A DNA stretch of 64,000 nt from Oscillospiraceae bacterium (GTDB lineage Bacteria; Bacillota; Clostridia; Oscillospirales; Oscillospiraceae). The notes beneath the pieces are model-generated. The model had not been told where the DNA came from. It was given only the letters and a program-made list of their open reading frames with translations, and did not search any database. Below are positions 9,038 to 19,153 of the stretch, in pieces (position 1 is the first letter of the stretch; each line of letters starts with the position of its first letter). The position numbers and the translations under genes were made by a program. Location of the stretch: positions 1 to 64,000 of the forward strand of contig JAFQZN010000008.1 in the NCBI GenBank assembly GCA_017405865.1, given 5' to 3'.

Positions 9038-9328
9038 ATGAAGAAGGCGGCAACGGAGCGCGTCAGACGCATGGAGGCGATTCTGGACGCTGCGAACGAA
9101 AAAATGGACGCGCTGGAATGCGCGATGAACGAATTAATAGCCTATCAAAATGAGATTCAGCAGCTCGAAGCGTATTACACAGGCGAGGACTGGAAGAATG
9201 ATTTTGCGCTGGACGAGGCAGGAAAGCTCCCTGCCGACTTGAAGCGAGGGGTACTTTCCGAGGACGGCGTTTTCAACATGCTGGAGCATTACAGAAAATT
9301 GCTCGCTGCCTGTGAGGAAACGGGATGA
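9038..9328 (+). CDS. DUF4298 family small protein
   Basis: A 96-residue protein, mostly helical and coiled-coil-like (RVRRMEAILDAANEKMDAL). It ends in the typical DUF4298 region (YYTGEDWKNDFALDEAGKLP, then RGVLSEDGVFNML). Function is unknown for the family. ATG 9038 follows GAGGAAG by about 8 bases and is preferred to the upstream GTG at 9023. It starts 11 bases after the MATE gene, and its stop overlaps the methyltransferase start (ATGA). Confidence 0.8.
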   Translation: MKKAATERVRRMEAILDAANEKMDALECAMNELIAYQNEIQQLEAYYTGEDWKNDFALDEAGKLPADLKRGVLSEDGVFNMLEHYRKLLAACEETG

Positions 9329-10125
9329 ACACGCCCTATGGAACGATCGACGCGGGAAAACCCTTTGATTTCGGGAGGACCGCAGCAGACTACGCGAAGT
9401 ACCGCGATATTTATCCGCGGGAGTTCTATCAGAAGATCATAAACAGAAATCTCTGCGTAAAGGGGCAGACCGTGCTCGACATCGGCACGGGAACGGGTGT
9501 TCTGCCGCGCAATCTCTGTTCGTATGGCGCAAACTGGACGGGGATTGATTTGTCCGAAGCGCAGATCGACACGGCAAAAGAACTGTCGCAGGGATTGAAT
9601 ATCAGTTATTTTGCCGCATCGGCGGAGAATCCGCCGTTTGCCGATGGCTCCTTTGATGTAATTACGGCTTGCCAATGCTTTTGGTATTTTGACCATAAGA
9701 ACACGGCGCAGGTTTTCCGCAGACTGCTCCGCAACCACGGAAGCCTCCTGCTGCTGTGCATGGAATGGCTGCCGTTTGAGGATGAGATCGCTGCCGAAAG
9801 CGAGCGGCTTGTTCTGAAATACTCGCCGCATTGGACAGGCGCAGAGGCTGTCATGCATCCAATTGAGATACCTGCCTGCTATACGCAATATTTTGAACCG
9901 GTATCGCATGAGGAATTCCGTCTGCAAATACCGTTTACGCGCAAGAGTTGGCACGGCAGGATGATGGCCTGCCGCGGAATCGGCGCGTCGCTGACTGCGC
10001 CGCAGATCGCCGCGTGGGAGGAAGAACACCAAAAGCTCCTTGCGGAAATTGCGCCGGAACACTTCACGGTTGCCCACTACGCCGCGATCGCGGAGCTGAA
10101 AAAACGGGATGGAATCATTCTATGA
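9325..10125 (+). CDS. Class I SAM-dependent methyltransferase
   Basis: A 266-residue protein of the Methyltransf_11/25 type. Motif I is VLDIGTGTGVLPRNL (about residues 51-65), the acidic residue closing strand 2 is in TGIDLSEAQ, and motif IV is FDVITACQCFWYFD. The acceptor cannot be read from sequence. Start and stop overlap both neighbours by 4 bases, so it is tightly coupled to DUF4298 and the phosphopantetheinyl transferase. Confidence 0.87.
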   Translation: MNTPYGTIDAGKPFDFGRTAADYAKYRDIYPREFYQKIINRNLCVKGQTVLDIGTGTGVLPRNLCSYGANWTGIDLSEAQIDTAKELSQGLNISYFAASAENPPFADGSFDVITACQCFWYFDHKNTAQVFRRLLRNHGSLLLLCMEWLPFEDEIAAESERLVLKYSPHWTGAEAVMHPIEIPACYTQYFEPVSHEEFRLQIPFTRKSWHGRMMACRGIGASLTAPQIAAWEEEHQKLLAEIAPEHFTVAHYAAIAELKKRDGIIL

Positions 10126-10793
10126 AAACGAACACTCTGTTTGTTGCGGATGCGGGCGTTCTTTCGGATGAACGGCTCTATGAAGCGGCGTGTGCGCGAT
10201 CTTCCGCACAAAGGAAAGAGAAGACAGACCGTTACCGCTTCCGCAGAGATCGGAACGCCTCGCTCGGCGCGGAGCTGCTGCTGCGGCACGCTTTGGAACG
10301 GCTCGGCATTCACGAGCTTGACTATTCCTACGGCGAAGCGGGCAAGCCGTATCTTGCGGGGCGGGAGGGCGTATTCTTCAGCCTGTCGCATTCGGGCGAT
10401 TACGTCCTGTGCGCGGTTGCGGATCACGAGCTCGGCGCGGATATCGAATGCGTCAAAAACGCGAAAATGAAGATCGCAGAGCGCTTTTTTTGCACTGACG
10501 AATATGCTCATATCGCCGCACAGGAAACGGAGGAAGCAAGACAGGCGCTCTTTTTCCGCTACTGGACACTGAAGGAGAGCTTCTTGAAGGCGACCGGTCT
10601 CGGCCTGCGCCTGCCGCTGAATCAGTTTGAAGTTGTACTGAATAGCGAGATTGCTGTTGTGCAGAACGTCGACGACCGCAGCTATTTCTTCCGCGAATAT
10701 GACGGCGTTCCCGGCTGCAAATGCGCCGTCTGCGCAGCCGACGCGCCGTTTGCGGCAGAGCTGCAGCAGATCAGTATTACAGACTGTCTATGA
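10122..10793 (+). CDS. Sfp-type 4'-phosphopantetheinyl transferase
   Basis: A 223-residue enzyme that would move 4'-phosphopantetheine from CoA onto a serine of a carrier protein. The two hallmark metal- and CoA-binding motifs are present: LGADIE (about 105-110) and FFRYWTLKESFLKATG (about 147-162). FSLSHSGDYVLCAVA is also typical. The start ATG overlaps the methyltransferase stop (ATGA). No NRPS, PKS or acyl carrier gene lies in the window, so its partner is elsewhere. Confidence 0.9.
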   Translation: MKTNTLFVADAGVLSDERLYEAACARSSAQRKEKTDRYRFRRDRNASLGAELLLRHALERLGIHELDYSYGEAGKPYLAGREGVFFSLSHSGDYVLCAVADHELGADIECVKNAKMKIAERFFCTDEYAHIAAQETEEARQALFFRYWTLKESFLKATGLGLRLPLNQFEVVLNSEIAVVQNVDDRSYFFREYDGVPGCKCAVCAADAPFAAELQQISITDCL

Positions 10794-10795
10794 CC

Positions 10796-10855
10796 TACGG
10801 GCTTGTGAAATTGTCGCAAGCCCGTATTGACTTTATATTCCGGCGGCTGTATGCT
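10796..10855 (+). promoter_or_regulatory. Hairpin plus putative promoter for the ribokinase gene
   Basis: A 10-bp stem (TACGGGCTTG, 10796-10805; complement 10817-10826) ends the upstream operon but lacks a T-tract. It directly abuts a -35 (TTGACT, 10827-10832), 17-nt spacer and -10 (TATGCT, 10850-10855). The hairpin may be a terminator, an operator, or both. Confidence 0.5.
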
Positions 10856-10884
10856 AACTATATATAACAAGAGGAGGATGCGAA

Positions 10885-11829
10885 ATGCAGCGAAACATCA
10901 CGGTCTTCGGCAGTTCGGTGGTCGATCTGATGAGCAGGGCACCGCATCTGCCCGCGCCTGCCGAGACGGTCAAGGGGAGCTTTTTCATGCAGAGTCCCGG
11001 GGGAAAGGGCTTCAATCAGGCAATCGCCGCGCGCAAGGCGGGCGTCGACGTCGCCATGATCACGAAGCTCGGGCGCGACAGCCTGTCGGAGATCCCGCTG
11101 CGGGCAATGCGCGAGGCCGGACTGTCTGAGGAATATCTTTTCTTCAGCGACAGCGTTCCAACGGGAACGGCGCTGATCATGGTCGATGAAACGACGGGGC
11201 AGAACGCCATCGTGATCGTCCCCGGCGCATGCAGCACGATCACGGATGCGGACGTTGCAGGCGCGTCCGAACAAATCTGCAATTCCGAATTTCTGCTTCT
11301 GCAGCTGGAGATCAATCAGGACGCGAACGAAAAAGCGGCGGAGCTGGCAAAGGAACACGGTGTCAAGGTGATCGTGAATACTGCGCCTTATCAGCCCGTC
11401 TCCGATGATTTTCTGCGCGGCGTCTACCTTGTCACACCCAACGAGGTCGAGGCGGAGGAACTGACCGGCGTAGCGGTAACGGATAAGGAAAGAGCCGACC
11501 GTGCGGCGGAGCTTTTATTTGCAAAGGGCGTACGGAACGTGCTGATCACGCTCGGCAGCAGAGGGGTCTATCTGAACGAAGGCGGCAAGTCGGAGATCAT
11601 TCCCGCCTACCGCGTCCGTGCGGTGGATACGACGGGGGCCGGAGACGCCTTCAACGGCGGACTGGTTGCCGCGCTGGCGGAAGGAAAGACGCTGCGCGAG
11701 GCCGCGCAGTTTGCAAACGCCCTTGCAGCGCTCTCCGTCCAGCGCCTCGGCACAACCGCTTCCATGCCGTCCCGTGCGGAGATCGACAGCTTTCTCAGCC
11801 AAACGGCTGATTTGACAGGGCAGAAATAA
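10885..11829 (+). CDS. rbsK: Ribokinase (PfkB family)
   Basis: A 314-residue sugar kinase of the PfkB fold, predicted to phosphorylate ribose to ribose-5-phosphate. Visible are the N-terminal signature ITVFGSSVVDLM, substrate-loop GGKGFNQAIAA (about 35-45), and the ATP/anion-hole motif DTTGAGDAFNGGL with the catalytic Asp. AGGAGG precedes the ATG. No ribose transporter or repressor is adjacent, so another PfkB substrate is possible. Confidence 0.85.
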   Translation: MQRNITVFGSSVVDLMSRAPHLPAPAETVKGSFFMQSPGGKGFNQAIAARKAGVDVAMITKLGRDSLSEIPLRAMREAGLSEEYLFFSDSVPTGTALIMVDETTGQNAIVIVPGACSTITDADVAGASEQICNSEFLLLQLEINQDANEKAAELAKEHGVKVIVNTAPYQPVSDDFLRGVYLVTPNEVEAEELTGVAVTDKERADRAAELLFAKGVRNVLITLGSRGVYLNEGGKSEIIPAYRVRAVDTTGAGDAFNGGLVAALAEGKTLREAAQFANALAALSVQRLGTTASMPSRAEIDSFLSQTADLTGQK

Positions 11830-11840
11830 TATGCTACTAT
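11812..11840 (+). promoter_or_regulatory. Promoter for the trmH-like/dprA/topA gene string
   Basis: -35 TTGACA (11812-11817, inside the last codons of rbsK), 17-nt spacer, TGc-extended -10 TACTAT (11835-11840). Confidence 0.65.
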
Positions 11841-11870
11841 TTTTATGATATTCTCCAAAGGAGGATACAG

Positions 11871-12602
11871 ATGGAACGGATCACAAGCAGTCAAAATCCG
11901 CTGCTGCGGCATATTCGGAAGCTGCAAGGCTCCCGCGCTTACCGCGAGGAGCAGCGCGAATTTGTCGCAGACGGCTTCAAGCTGCTCGAGGAAGCGATCA
12001 AATGGTATCCGAAGCTGAAAACGGTGCTCGTTTCCGAAATGCAGACGCTGCCTGCGCTTCCGGACGGCGTAAGATGTGTTGAGATCCCGGCGTCTTTAAT
12101 GCAGTCCCTTTCCGACATGAAAACGCCGCAGGGCGTTTTGTTTACCTGCGAGATGCCGGATTGGGAAACGGCGCAGGTATCTACGGGTATGCTGCTGCTC
12201 GATCGCATACAGGATCCCGGCAATCTCGGCACGATCCTCCGCACGGCGGACGCCTTCGGCGTTCCGGTCGCTTTGACAAACGGCTGTGCCGATCCGTATT
12301 CCGAGAAAACAATCCGCGCCTCGATGGGCGCAGTGTTCCGCACGGCACCGCAGCGGATCGACATGGAACGGGTGCTGTCAGGCAGCGTTCCGATCGCGGT
12401 CACCGCGCTGACGCCGCTGGCGGCGGATATTCGGGACGTGGACTTGAGGGATTATCTCGTCGTGATCGGCAGCGAGGGACAGGGCGTTTGCAAAGAACTG
12501 CTGCAGGCTTCCCAAAAGCAGCTCATCATTCCCATGCAGCCGCGCTGTGAATCGCTGAACGCTGCGATTGCCGCCGCGATCGTCATGTGGCAGATGAAAT
12601 AA
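11871..12602 (+). CDS. TrmH/SpoU-family RNA 2'-O-methyltransferase
   Basis: A 243-residue SPOUT methyltransferase, probably acting on rRNA or tRNA ribose. An N-terminal substrate-binding domain (RHIRKLQGSRAYREEQREFVADGFKLLEEAI) is followed by the SpoU core with its three motifs: DPGNLGTILRTADAFG, IGSEGQGVCKELL, and IPMQPRCESLNAAIAAAI in the C-terminal trefoil knot. AAAGGAGG lies 10 bases before the ATG. The target nucleotide is not predictable. In this lineage the gene is often placed near pheS or dprA. Confidence 0.9.
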   Translation: MERITSSQNPLLRHIRKLQGSRAYREEQREFVADGFKLLEEAIKWYPKLKTVLVSEMQTLPALPDGVRCVEIPASLMQSLSDMKTPQGVLFTCEMPDWETAQVSTGMLLLDRIQDPGNLGTILRTADAFGVPVALTNGCADPYSEKTIRASMGAVFRTAPQRIDMERVLSGSVPIAVTALTPLAADIRDVDLRDYLVVIGSEGQGVCKELLQASQKQLIIPMQPRCESLNAAIAAAIVMWQMK

Positions 12603-12619
12603 AGAGAGAAGAGAACGCT

Positions 12620-13837
12620 ATGCACAAGCACTGGGTCTGGCTGACAACAAGAAAAGGGATCGGGACGAGAGGTAGAGCTGCGCTGCTGGAGCTGTACGGC
12701 ACGGCGGAGCGCATCTATGAATTGAAGGAAAGCGACTATCTGCACACGGAGGGATTTGACCGCCGCTGGCTGGAGTCGCTGCTGGATAAGTCGCTGGAGG
12801 AAGCGGAGGAGATTCTGCGCGAGTGCGACGAAGAGGAAATCGACCTGCTGACCTATGCGGACGAGCGGTATCCCGACCGACTGAAAAACATATCCGATTC
12901 ACCCGCGCTGCTGTATTACAAAGGAACCGTACCCGATTTTGACAACGAAGCGGCGATCGCAGTCGTCGGCTCGCGCCGATGCAGCGCCTATGGGCTGATG
13001 TACGCCAAGCAGTTCGGCAGACAAATTGCGAACTGTGGCGGCATCGTCGTATCCGGCGGCGCGAGAGGCATCGACACCATGGCGCTCAAGGGCGCGCTGG
13101 ACTCTACGATGCCCGTCGTTGCCGTGATGGGCTGCGGTCTGGATATCGACTACCCGCGCGAGAATCATTATTTGTTTCAGAAGATCATGCAGCACGGCTG
13201 CCTGTTCAGTGAGTATCCGCCGAAGACCGAACCGGAACGCGGACACTTTCCGGTCAGAAACCGCATCTTGAGCGGCCTTTCGCTCGGCGTTCTCGTGGTA
13301 GAAGCGCCGGAGAAAAGCGGCGCATTGATCACGGCAGACCTTGCCCTGCAGCAGGGAAGAGACGTCTTCGCGATCCCCGGCAACATCGGTGTCAAGCATT
13401 GCAGCGGCAGTAACCGCCTGATTCGCGAGGGCGCTTATATGGTCGAAGACGGCTGGGAGGTCCTGCGGGAATACGCCTATCTTTTCCCGGACAAGCTGTC
13501 CGATGGGCGGAGCAAGGAAGCCCTGCAGCGCATCTACCAGACCCGCTTCGGTATGGCGCTGCCGGTCTATTCTCCGGTCACTTTTTCGGACGAAGGCGAC
13601 AAAAAAGGCGTTGACATTCCCGGCGGAAAGACTTATAGTGACGAAAAAGAGCCTCCGGCAGCGCTTGCCGGAGACGAAGGTACGGTCTATGCGCTCCTGT
13701 CCGATCAGCCGCTCCACTGCGACGAGCTGACGGCGAAAAGCGGCCTGCCGGCGCGCAGCGTCACGGCGGCGCTGACGATGCTGCAGATCAAGGGCAGGGT
13801 ACAGAAGCTGCCGGGCAACTATTATAAACGAAACTAA
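12620..13837 (+). CDS. dprA: DNA-processing protein DprA
   Basis: A 405-residue protein that in competent bacteria loads RecA on incoming single-stranded DNA. It has a SAM-like N-terminal region, then the Rossmann DprA core (about 105-300) with AVVGSRRCSAYG, VSGGARGIDTMA, VMGCGLDIDYPRENHYLF and FPVRNRILSGLS. A winged-helix C-terminus follows (about 345-405, PLHCDELTAKSGLPARSVTAAL). ATG 12620 is chosen over the upstream GTG 12587, which lies inside the preceding gene. It is followed by topA, a common Firmicutes pairing. Confidence 0.93.
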   Translation: MHKHWVWLTTRKGIGTRGRAALLELYGTAERIYELKESDYLHTEGFDRRWLESLLDKSLEEAEEILRECDEEEIDLLTYADERYPDRLKNISDSPALLYYKGTVPDFDNEAAIAVVGSRRCSAYGLMYAKQFGRQIANCGGIVVSGGARGIDTMALKGALDSTMPVVAVMGCGLDIDYPRENHYLFQKIMQHGCLFSEYPPKTEPERGHFPVRNRILSGLSLGVLVVEAPEKSGALITADLALQQGRDVFAIPGNIGVKHCSGSNRLIREGAYMVEDGWEVLREYAYLFPDKLSDGRSKEALQRIYQTRFGMALPVYSPVTFSDEGDKKGVDIPGGKTYSDEKEPPAALAGDEGTVYALLSDQPLHCDELTAKSGLPARSVTAALTMLQIKGRVQKLPGNYYKRN

Positions 13838-13857
13838 CTTGAAATACGGAGGTTCTC

Positions 13858-16031
<2,174 letters not shown>

Positions 16032-16035
<4 letters not shown>

Positions 16036-17342
16036 CGGAAGTGAAAGTGATCGGCGCGGGTCTGGCCGGCAGTGAGGCCGCGTGGCAGCTTGCGCAGCGC
16101 GGTTTTGCGGTCAAGCTCTTCGAGATGAAGCCTGCAAAAATGTCCCCGGCGCATCATTGCGCGGATTTTGCCGAGCTGGTATGCTCCAACTCCCTGCGCG
16201 GCGACCGGCTGGAAAATGCCGTGGGTCTTCTGAAAGAAGAGCTGCGCAGACTCGGCAGTCTGATCATGACCTGCGCGGACGCGACCCGTGTGGAGGCAGG
16301 CGGCTGTCTTGCCGTCGACCGCTACGGCTTTTCCGGCATGGTGACTGAGAAGCTCCGCAGCCATCCGAATGTCACGGTCGTCTCCGAGGAGGTCACCGAG
16401 GTTCCGCAAGGGCCTGTGATTGTCGCTACGGGTCCGCTGACCTCCGAGGCGTTGAGCGACGCGATCGCGGAGTATTTCGGACACGCCGATTACCTGCATT
16501 TCTTTGACGCTGCAGCTCCGCTCGTATCACGCGAGTCGATCGACATGGAGCACGCCTGGTTTGCCTCGCGCTATGACCGGGGCAGCGCGGACTACATCAA
16601 CTGCGCCTTGTCCAAAGAGGAATACATCGCCTTCGTGCGCGAGCTTGCGAGCGCGCAGGAGGCGGAGGTTCACGGCTTTGAAGACAGAAACGTCTTTGAA
16701 GGCTGCATGCCCGTGGAGGTCATGGCGCGGCGAGGCGAGGATACGCTCCGCTACGGCCCGCTGAAGCCGGTCGGTCTGAAGGATCCGAAGACGGGCAAAG
16801 AGCCCTACGCCGTCGTCCAGCTCCGGCAGGACAACGCGGCGGGGAATATTTATAACATCGTCGGCTTTCAGACGCACCTGAAATTTCCGGAGCAGAAGCG
16901 CGTGTTTTCGATGATCCCCGCGCTGCATGAGGCGGAGTTCCTGCGTTACGGCGTGATGCACCGCAATACGTTTCTGAATTCGCCGCAGCTTCTGGACGCG
17001 ACCTACGCTGACCGCAGAAATCCGCTCGTCGCCTTTGCAGGACAGATGACGGGCGTTGAGGGTTATGTGGAGTCCTGTGCCTCCGGCTATCTGGCCGCCG
17101 TTTCCATGGCGGCGCGGCTGAACGGTGAGCCGATCCCGGATTTTTCCAATTTGACGGCGATCGGCGCTTTGGCGCATTATATCAGCGATCCGACGGTAAC
17201 GAACTTTCAGCCGATGAATATCAACTTCGGCATCATTGCTCCGCTGGAGCAACGAATCAAGGGCAAAGCGAACAAAAACCTCGCCATTGCCAACCGTGCG
17301 CTTGCACATCTGGAAAAGATTAGAAACGGAGAGAGCGTATGA
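16032..17342 (+). CDS. trmFO: Folate/FAD-dependent tRNA (uracil-54-C5)-methyltransferase
   Basis: A 436-residue flavoprotein that makes T54 in the tRNA T-loop using methylene-tetrahydrofolate. The FAD-binding motif VIGAGLAGSEAAWQLAQRG is at the N-terminus. The TrmFO signature ELVCSNSLRGDRLENAVGLL and the C-terminal FAQMTGVEGY-like segment (AFAGQMTGVEGYVES) are clear. It overlaps topA and plsX by 4 bases each. Confidence 0.96.
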
Positions 17343-18379
17343 AGATTATCATTGACGCCATGGGCGGCGATCACGCGCCGGAACAGATCGTTTTAGGCGC
17401 GCTCCAAAGCGCGAAGGAATACGGCGTTGAGATCGTGCTGGTCGGCCGGGGAGAGGAAATCCTTGCAAGCATGAAGCAGCACGGCTGGGACACCCTGCCG
17501 GGCGGCGTAGAGATCGCCAACGCGGATGATATCGTCGATATGCACGCCGATCCTGCGGAGGTCGTGCGCCAGCACAGAGGCTCGTCTATGGTGCTGGGTC
17601 TGAAGATGCTTGCCGACGGCGCGGGTGACGCCTTCATCTCCGCCGGCAATACCGGCGCGCTGCTGTCTGCCGCAACCTTGCTCGTCAAGCGCATTCGCGG
17701 CATTCGCCGTGCGGCGTTTGCTCCGGTGCTTCCGCTGGGAACCGGCTGCATTCTGATCGACGCAGGCGCGAATACGGAGTGTACGCCGGAATTTTTGCTG
17801 CAATTCGGCTGCATGGGCGCTTTCTATGCAAAGAAGGCGCAGAAAAAAGATAACCCCCGCGTTGCGCTGCTGAATAACGGCGCAGAGGACAGCAAGGGCG
17901 ATGCGCTGCATAAGGAAGCCTATGAGCTCCTCAAAGCGGCGGGAGAGAAAGGCGTCATCAACTTTGTCGGCAATATCGAAGCGCGCGACGTACCGGCCGA
18001 TCAAGCGGACGTCATCGTGGCCGACGGCTTCTCCGGCAATGTTCTTTTGAAGGCCATTGAGGGCACGGCGATCTATATGGGCGGTCTGATGAAGGGCATG
18101 TTCAAGCGCAGCGTTCTTTCTATGCTCGGCGCGCTGCTGTGCAAAAAGGGCATCCGGGAAATCAGACAACGCATGGACTATCGCGAGATCGGCGGCTCGA
18201 TCCTCGTCGGCATTGCAAAGCCGGTGATCAAGGCACACGGCTCGTCCGATGCTGTCGCGGTCAAGGGTGCGATCCGCCAGGCAATGAACGCGGTGGAGAG
18301 CGGCTTCTGTGACGATATCCGCGAAAACGTTGCGGCAATGACGCTGCCGCGGGAGGAAAAGCATGCTGACGAAACTTGA
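17339..18379 (+). CDS. plsX: Phosphate acyltransferase PlsX
   Basis: A 346-residue enzyme that makes acyl-phosphate from acyl-ACP at the start of phospholipid synthesis. It opens with the PlsX signature IIDAMGGDHAPEQIVLGA and also has SAGNTGALLSAATLLVKRI and GFSGNVLLKAIEG. The start overlaps trmFO by 4 bases and the end overlaps rnc by 17. In many Firmicutes acpP follows plsX; here rnc does. Confidence 0.96.
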   Translation: MKIIIDAMGGDHAPEQIVLGALQSAKEYGVEIVLVGRGEEILASMKQHGWDTLPGGVEIANADDIVDMHADPAEVVRQHRGSSMVLGLKMLADGAGDAFISAGNTGALLSAATLLVKRIRGIRRAAFAPVLPLGTGCILIDAGANTECTPEFLLQFGCMGAFYAKKAQKKDNPRVALLNNGAEDSKGDALHKEAYELLKAAGEKGVINFVGNIEARDVPADQADVIVADGFSGNVLLKAIEGTAIYMGGLMKGMFKRSVLSMLGALLCKKGIREIRQRMDYREIGGSILVGIAKPVIKAHGSSDAVAVKGAIRQAMNAVESGFCDDIRENVAAMTLPREEKHADET

Positions 18380-19043
18380 ACAGGCGCTGGGCTACGTCTA
18401 TCAGGATAAGACGCTGCTGCGCACTGCGCTGTCTCACACCTCCTACGCCAACGAAGTGCATAAGGACGCGTTAAGAAGCTACGAGCGCCTTGAGTTTTTA
18501 GGCGACGCCATTCTTGGCTTTGCGACGGCGGAGTACCTCTACCACACCTTTCCGACGAAGCAGGAGGGAGAGCTGACGAAGATCCGCGCAGAGCTCGTCT
18601 GTGAGAAGAACCTTGCGGAGATTGCGCATCAGATCCATCTGGGCGACTACCTCCTTCTGGGTAACGGCGAAGAGCAGGGCGGCGGAAGGAATCGCGCCAG
18701 CATCCTCTGCGACGTGATTGAGGCGCTGATCGCCGCAGCGTTCATTGACGGCGGTACAGTGGCTGCGCAGGGAATTGTCACGCGTCTGGTGATTCCGAAT
18801 CTCACGAAGGTGCTGAACACGCACGACTTCAAGACGGAGCTGCAGGAGATCGTGCAGCGCAAGCGTGATCAGGCGCTGACCTATGAGCTGATCGGTGAGC
18901 AGGGACCGGATCACTGCAAGCAGTTTTCCGTGCGGGTATTGCTCAACGGAGCGGAGGTCGGACGCGGCGTCGGCACGAGCAAAAAACGCGCCGAACAGGC
19001 CGCTGCAGAGCAGGCAATACAGAAGTTGTCTAAATCGGGCTGA
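18363..19043 (+). CDS. rnc: Ribonuclease III
   Basis: A 226-residue double-strand-specific endoribonuclease for rRNA and mRNA processing. The catalytic signature YERLEFLGDAILG is at about residues 40-52, and the second acidic cluster is in CDVIEALIAAAFIDGG. A C-terminal dsRNA-binding domain (about 155-224) ends in GTSKKRAEQAAAEQAI. It overlaps plsX by 17 bases. The terminator palindrome begins within its last codons. Confidence 0.96.
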   Translation: MLTKLEQALGYVYQDKTLLRTALSHTSYANEVHKDALRSYERLEFLGDAILGFATAEYLYHTFPTKQEGELTKIRAELVCEKNLAEIAHQIHLGDYLLLGNGEEQGGGRNRASILCDVIEALIAAAFIDGGTVAAQGIVTRLVIPNLTKVLNTHDFKTELQEIVQRKRDQALTYELIGEQGPDHCKQFSVRVLLNGAEVGRGVGTSKKRAEQAAAEQAIQKLSKSG

Positions 19044-19061
19044 ATTCAGCCCGATTTTTTT
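19033..19061 (+). terminator. Rho-independent terminator of the trmH-rnc operon
   Basis: A perfect 24-base palindrome (half site AATCGGGCTGAA, 19033-19056) runs into T7 at 19055-19061 and includes the rnc stop codon. Confidence 0.8.
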
Positions 19062-19090
19062 ATCTATATAGTATAAAATGCGGATTTTAC

Positions 19091-19119
19091 TTGCAATTTC
19101 ATACAATATCTGGTAGAAT
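19091..19119 (+). promoter_or_regulatory. smc promoter
   Basis: -35 TTGCAA (19091-19096), 17-nt spacer, TGg-extended -10 TAGAAT (19114-19119). Transcription would begin near 19126, which rules out a translation start at 19091. Confidence 0.7.
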
Positions 19120-19153
19120 AATGAACCGTAAATACAATAGGAGTAATATGTCG

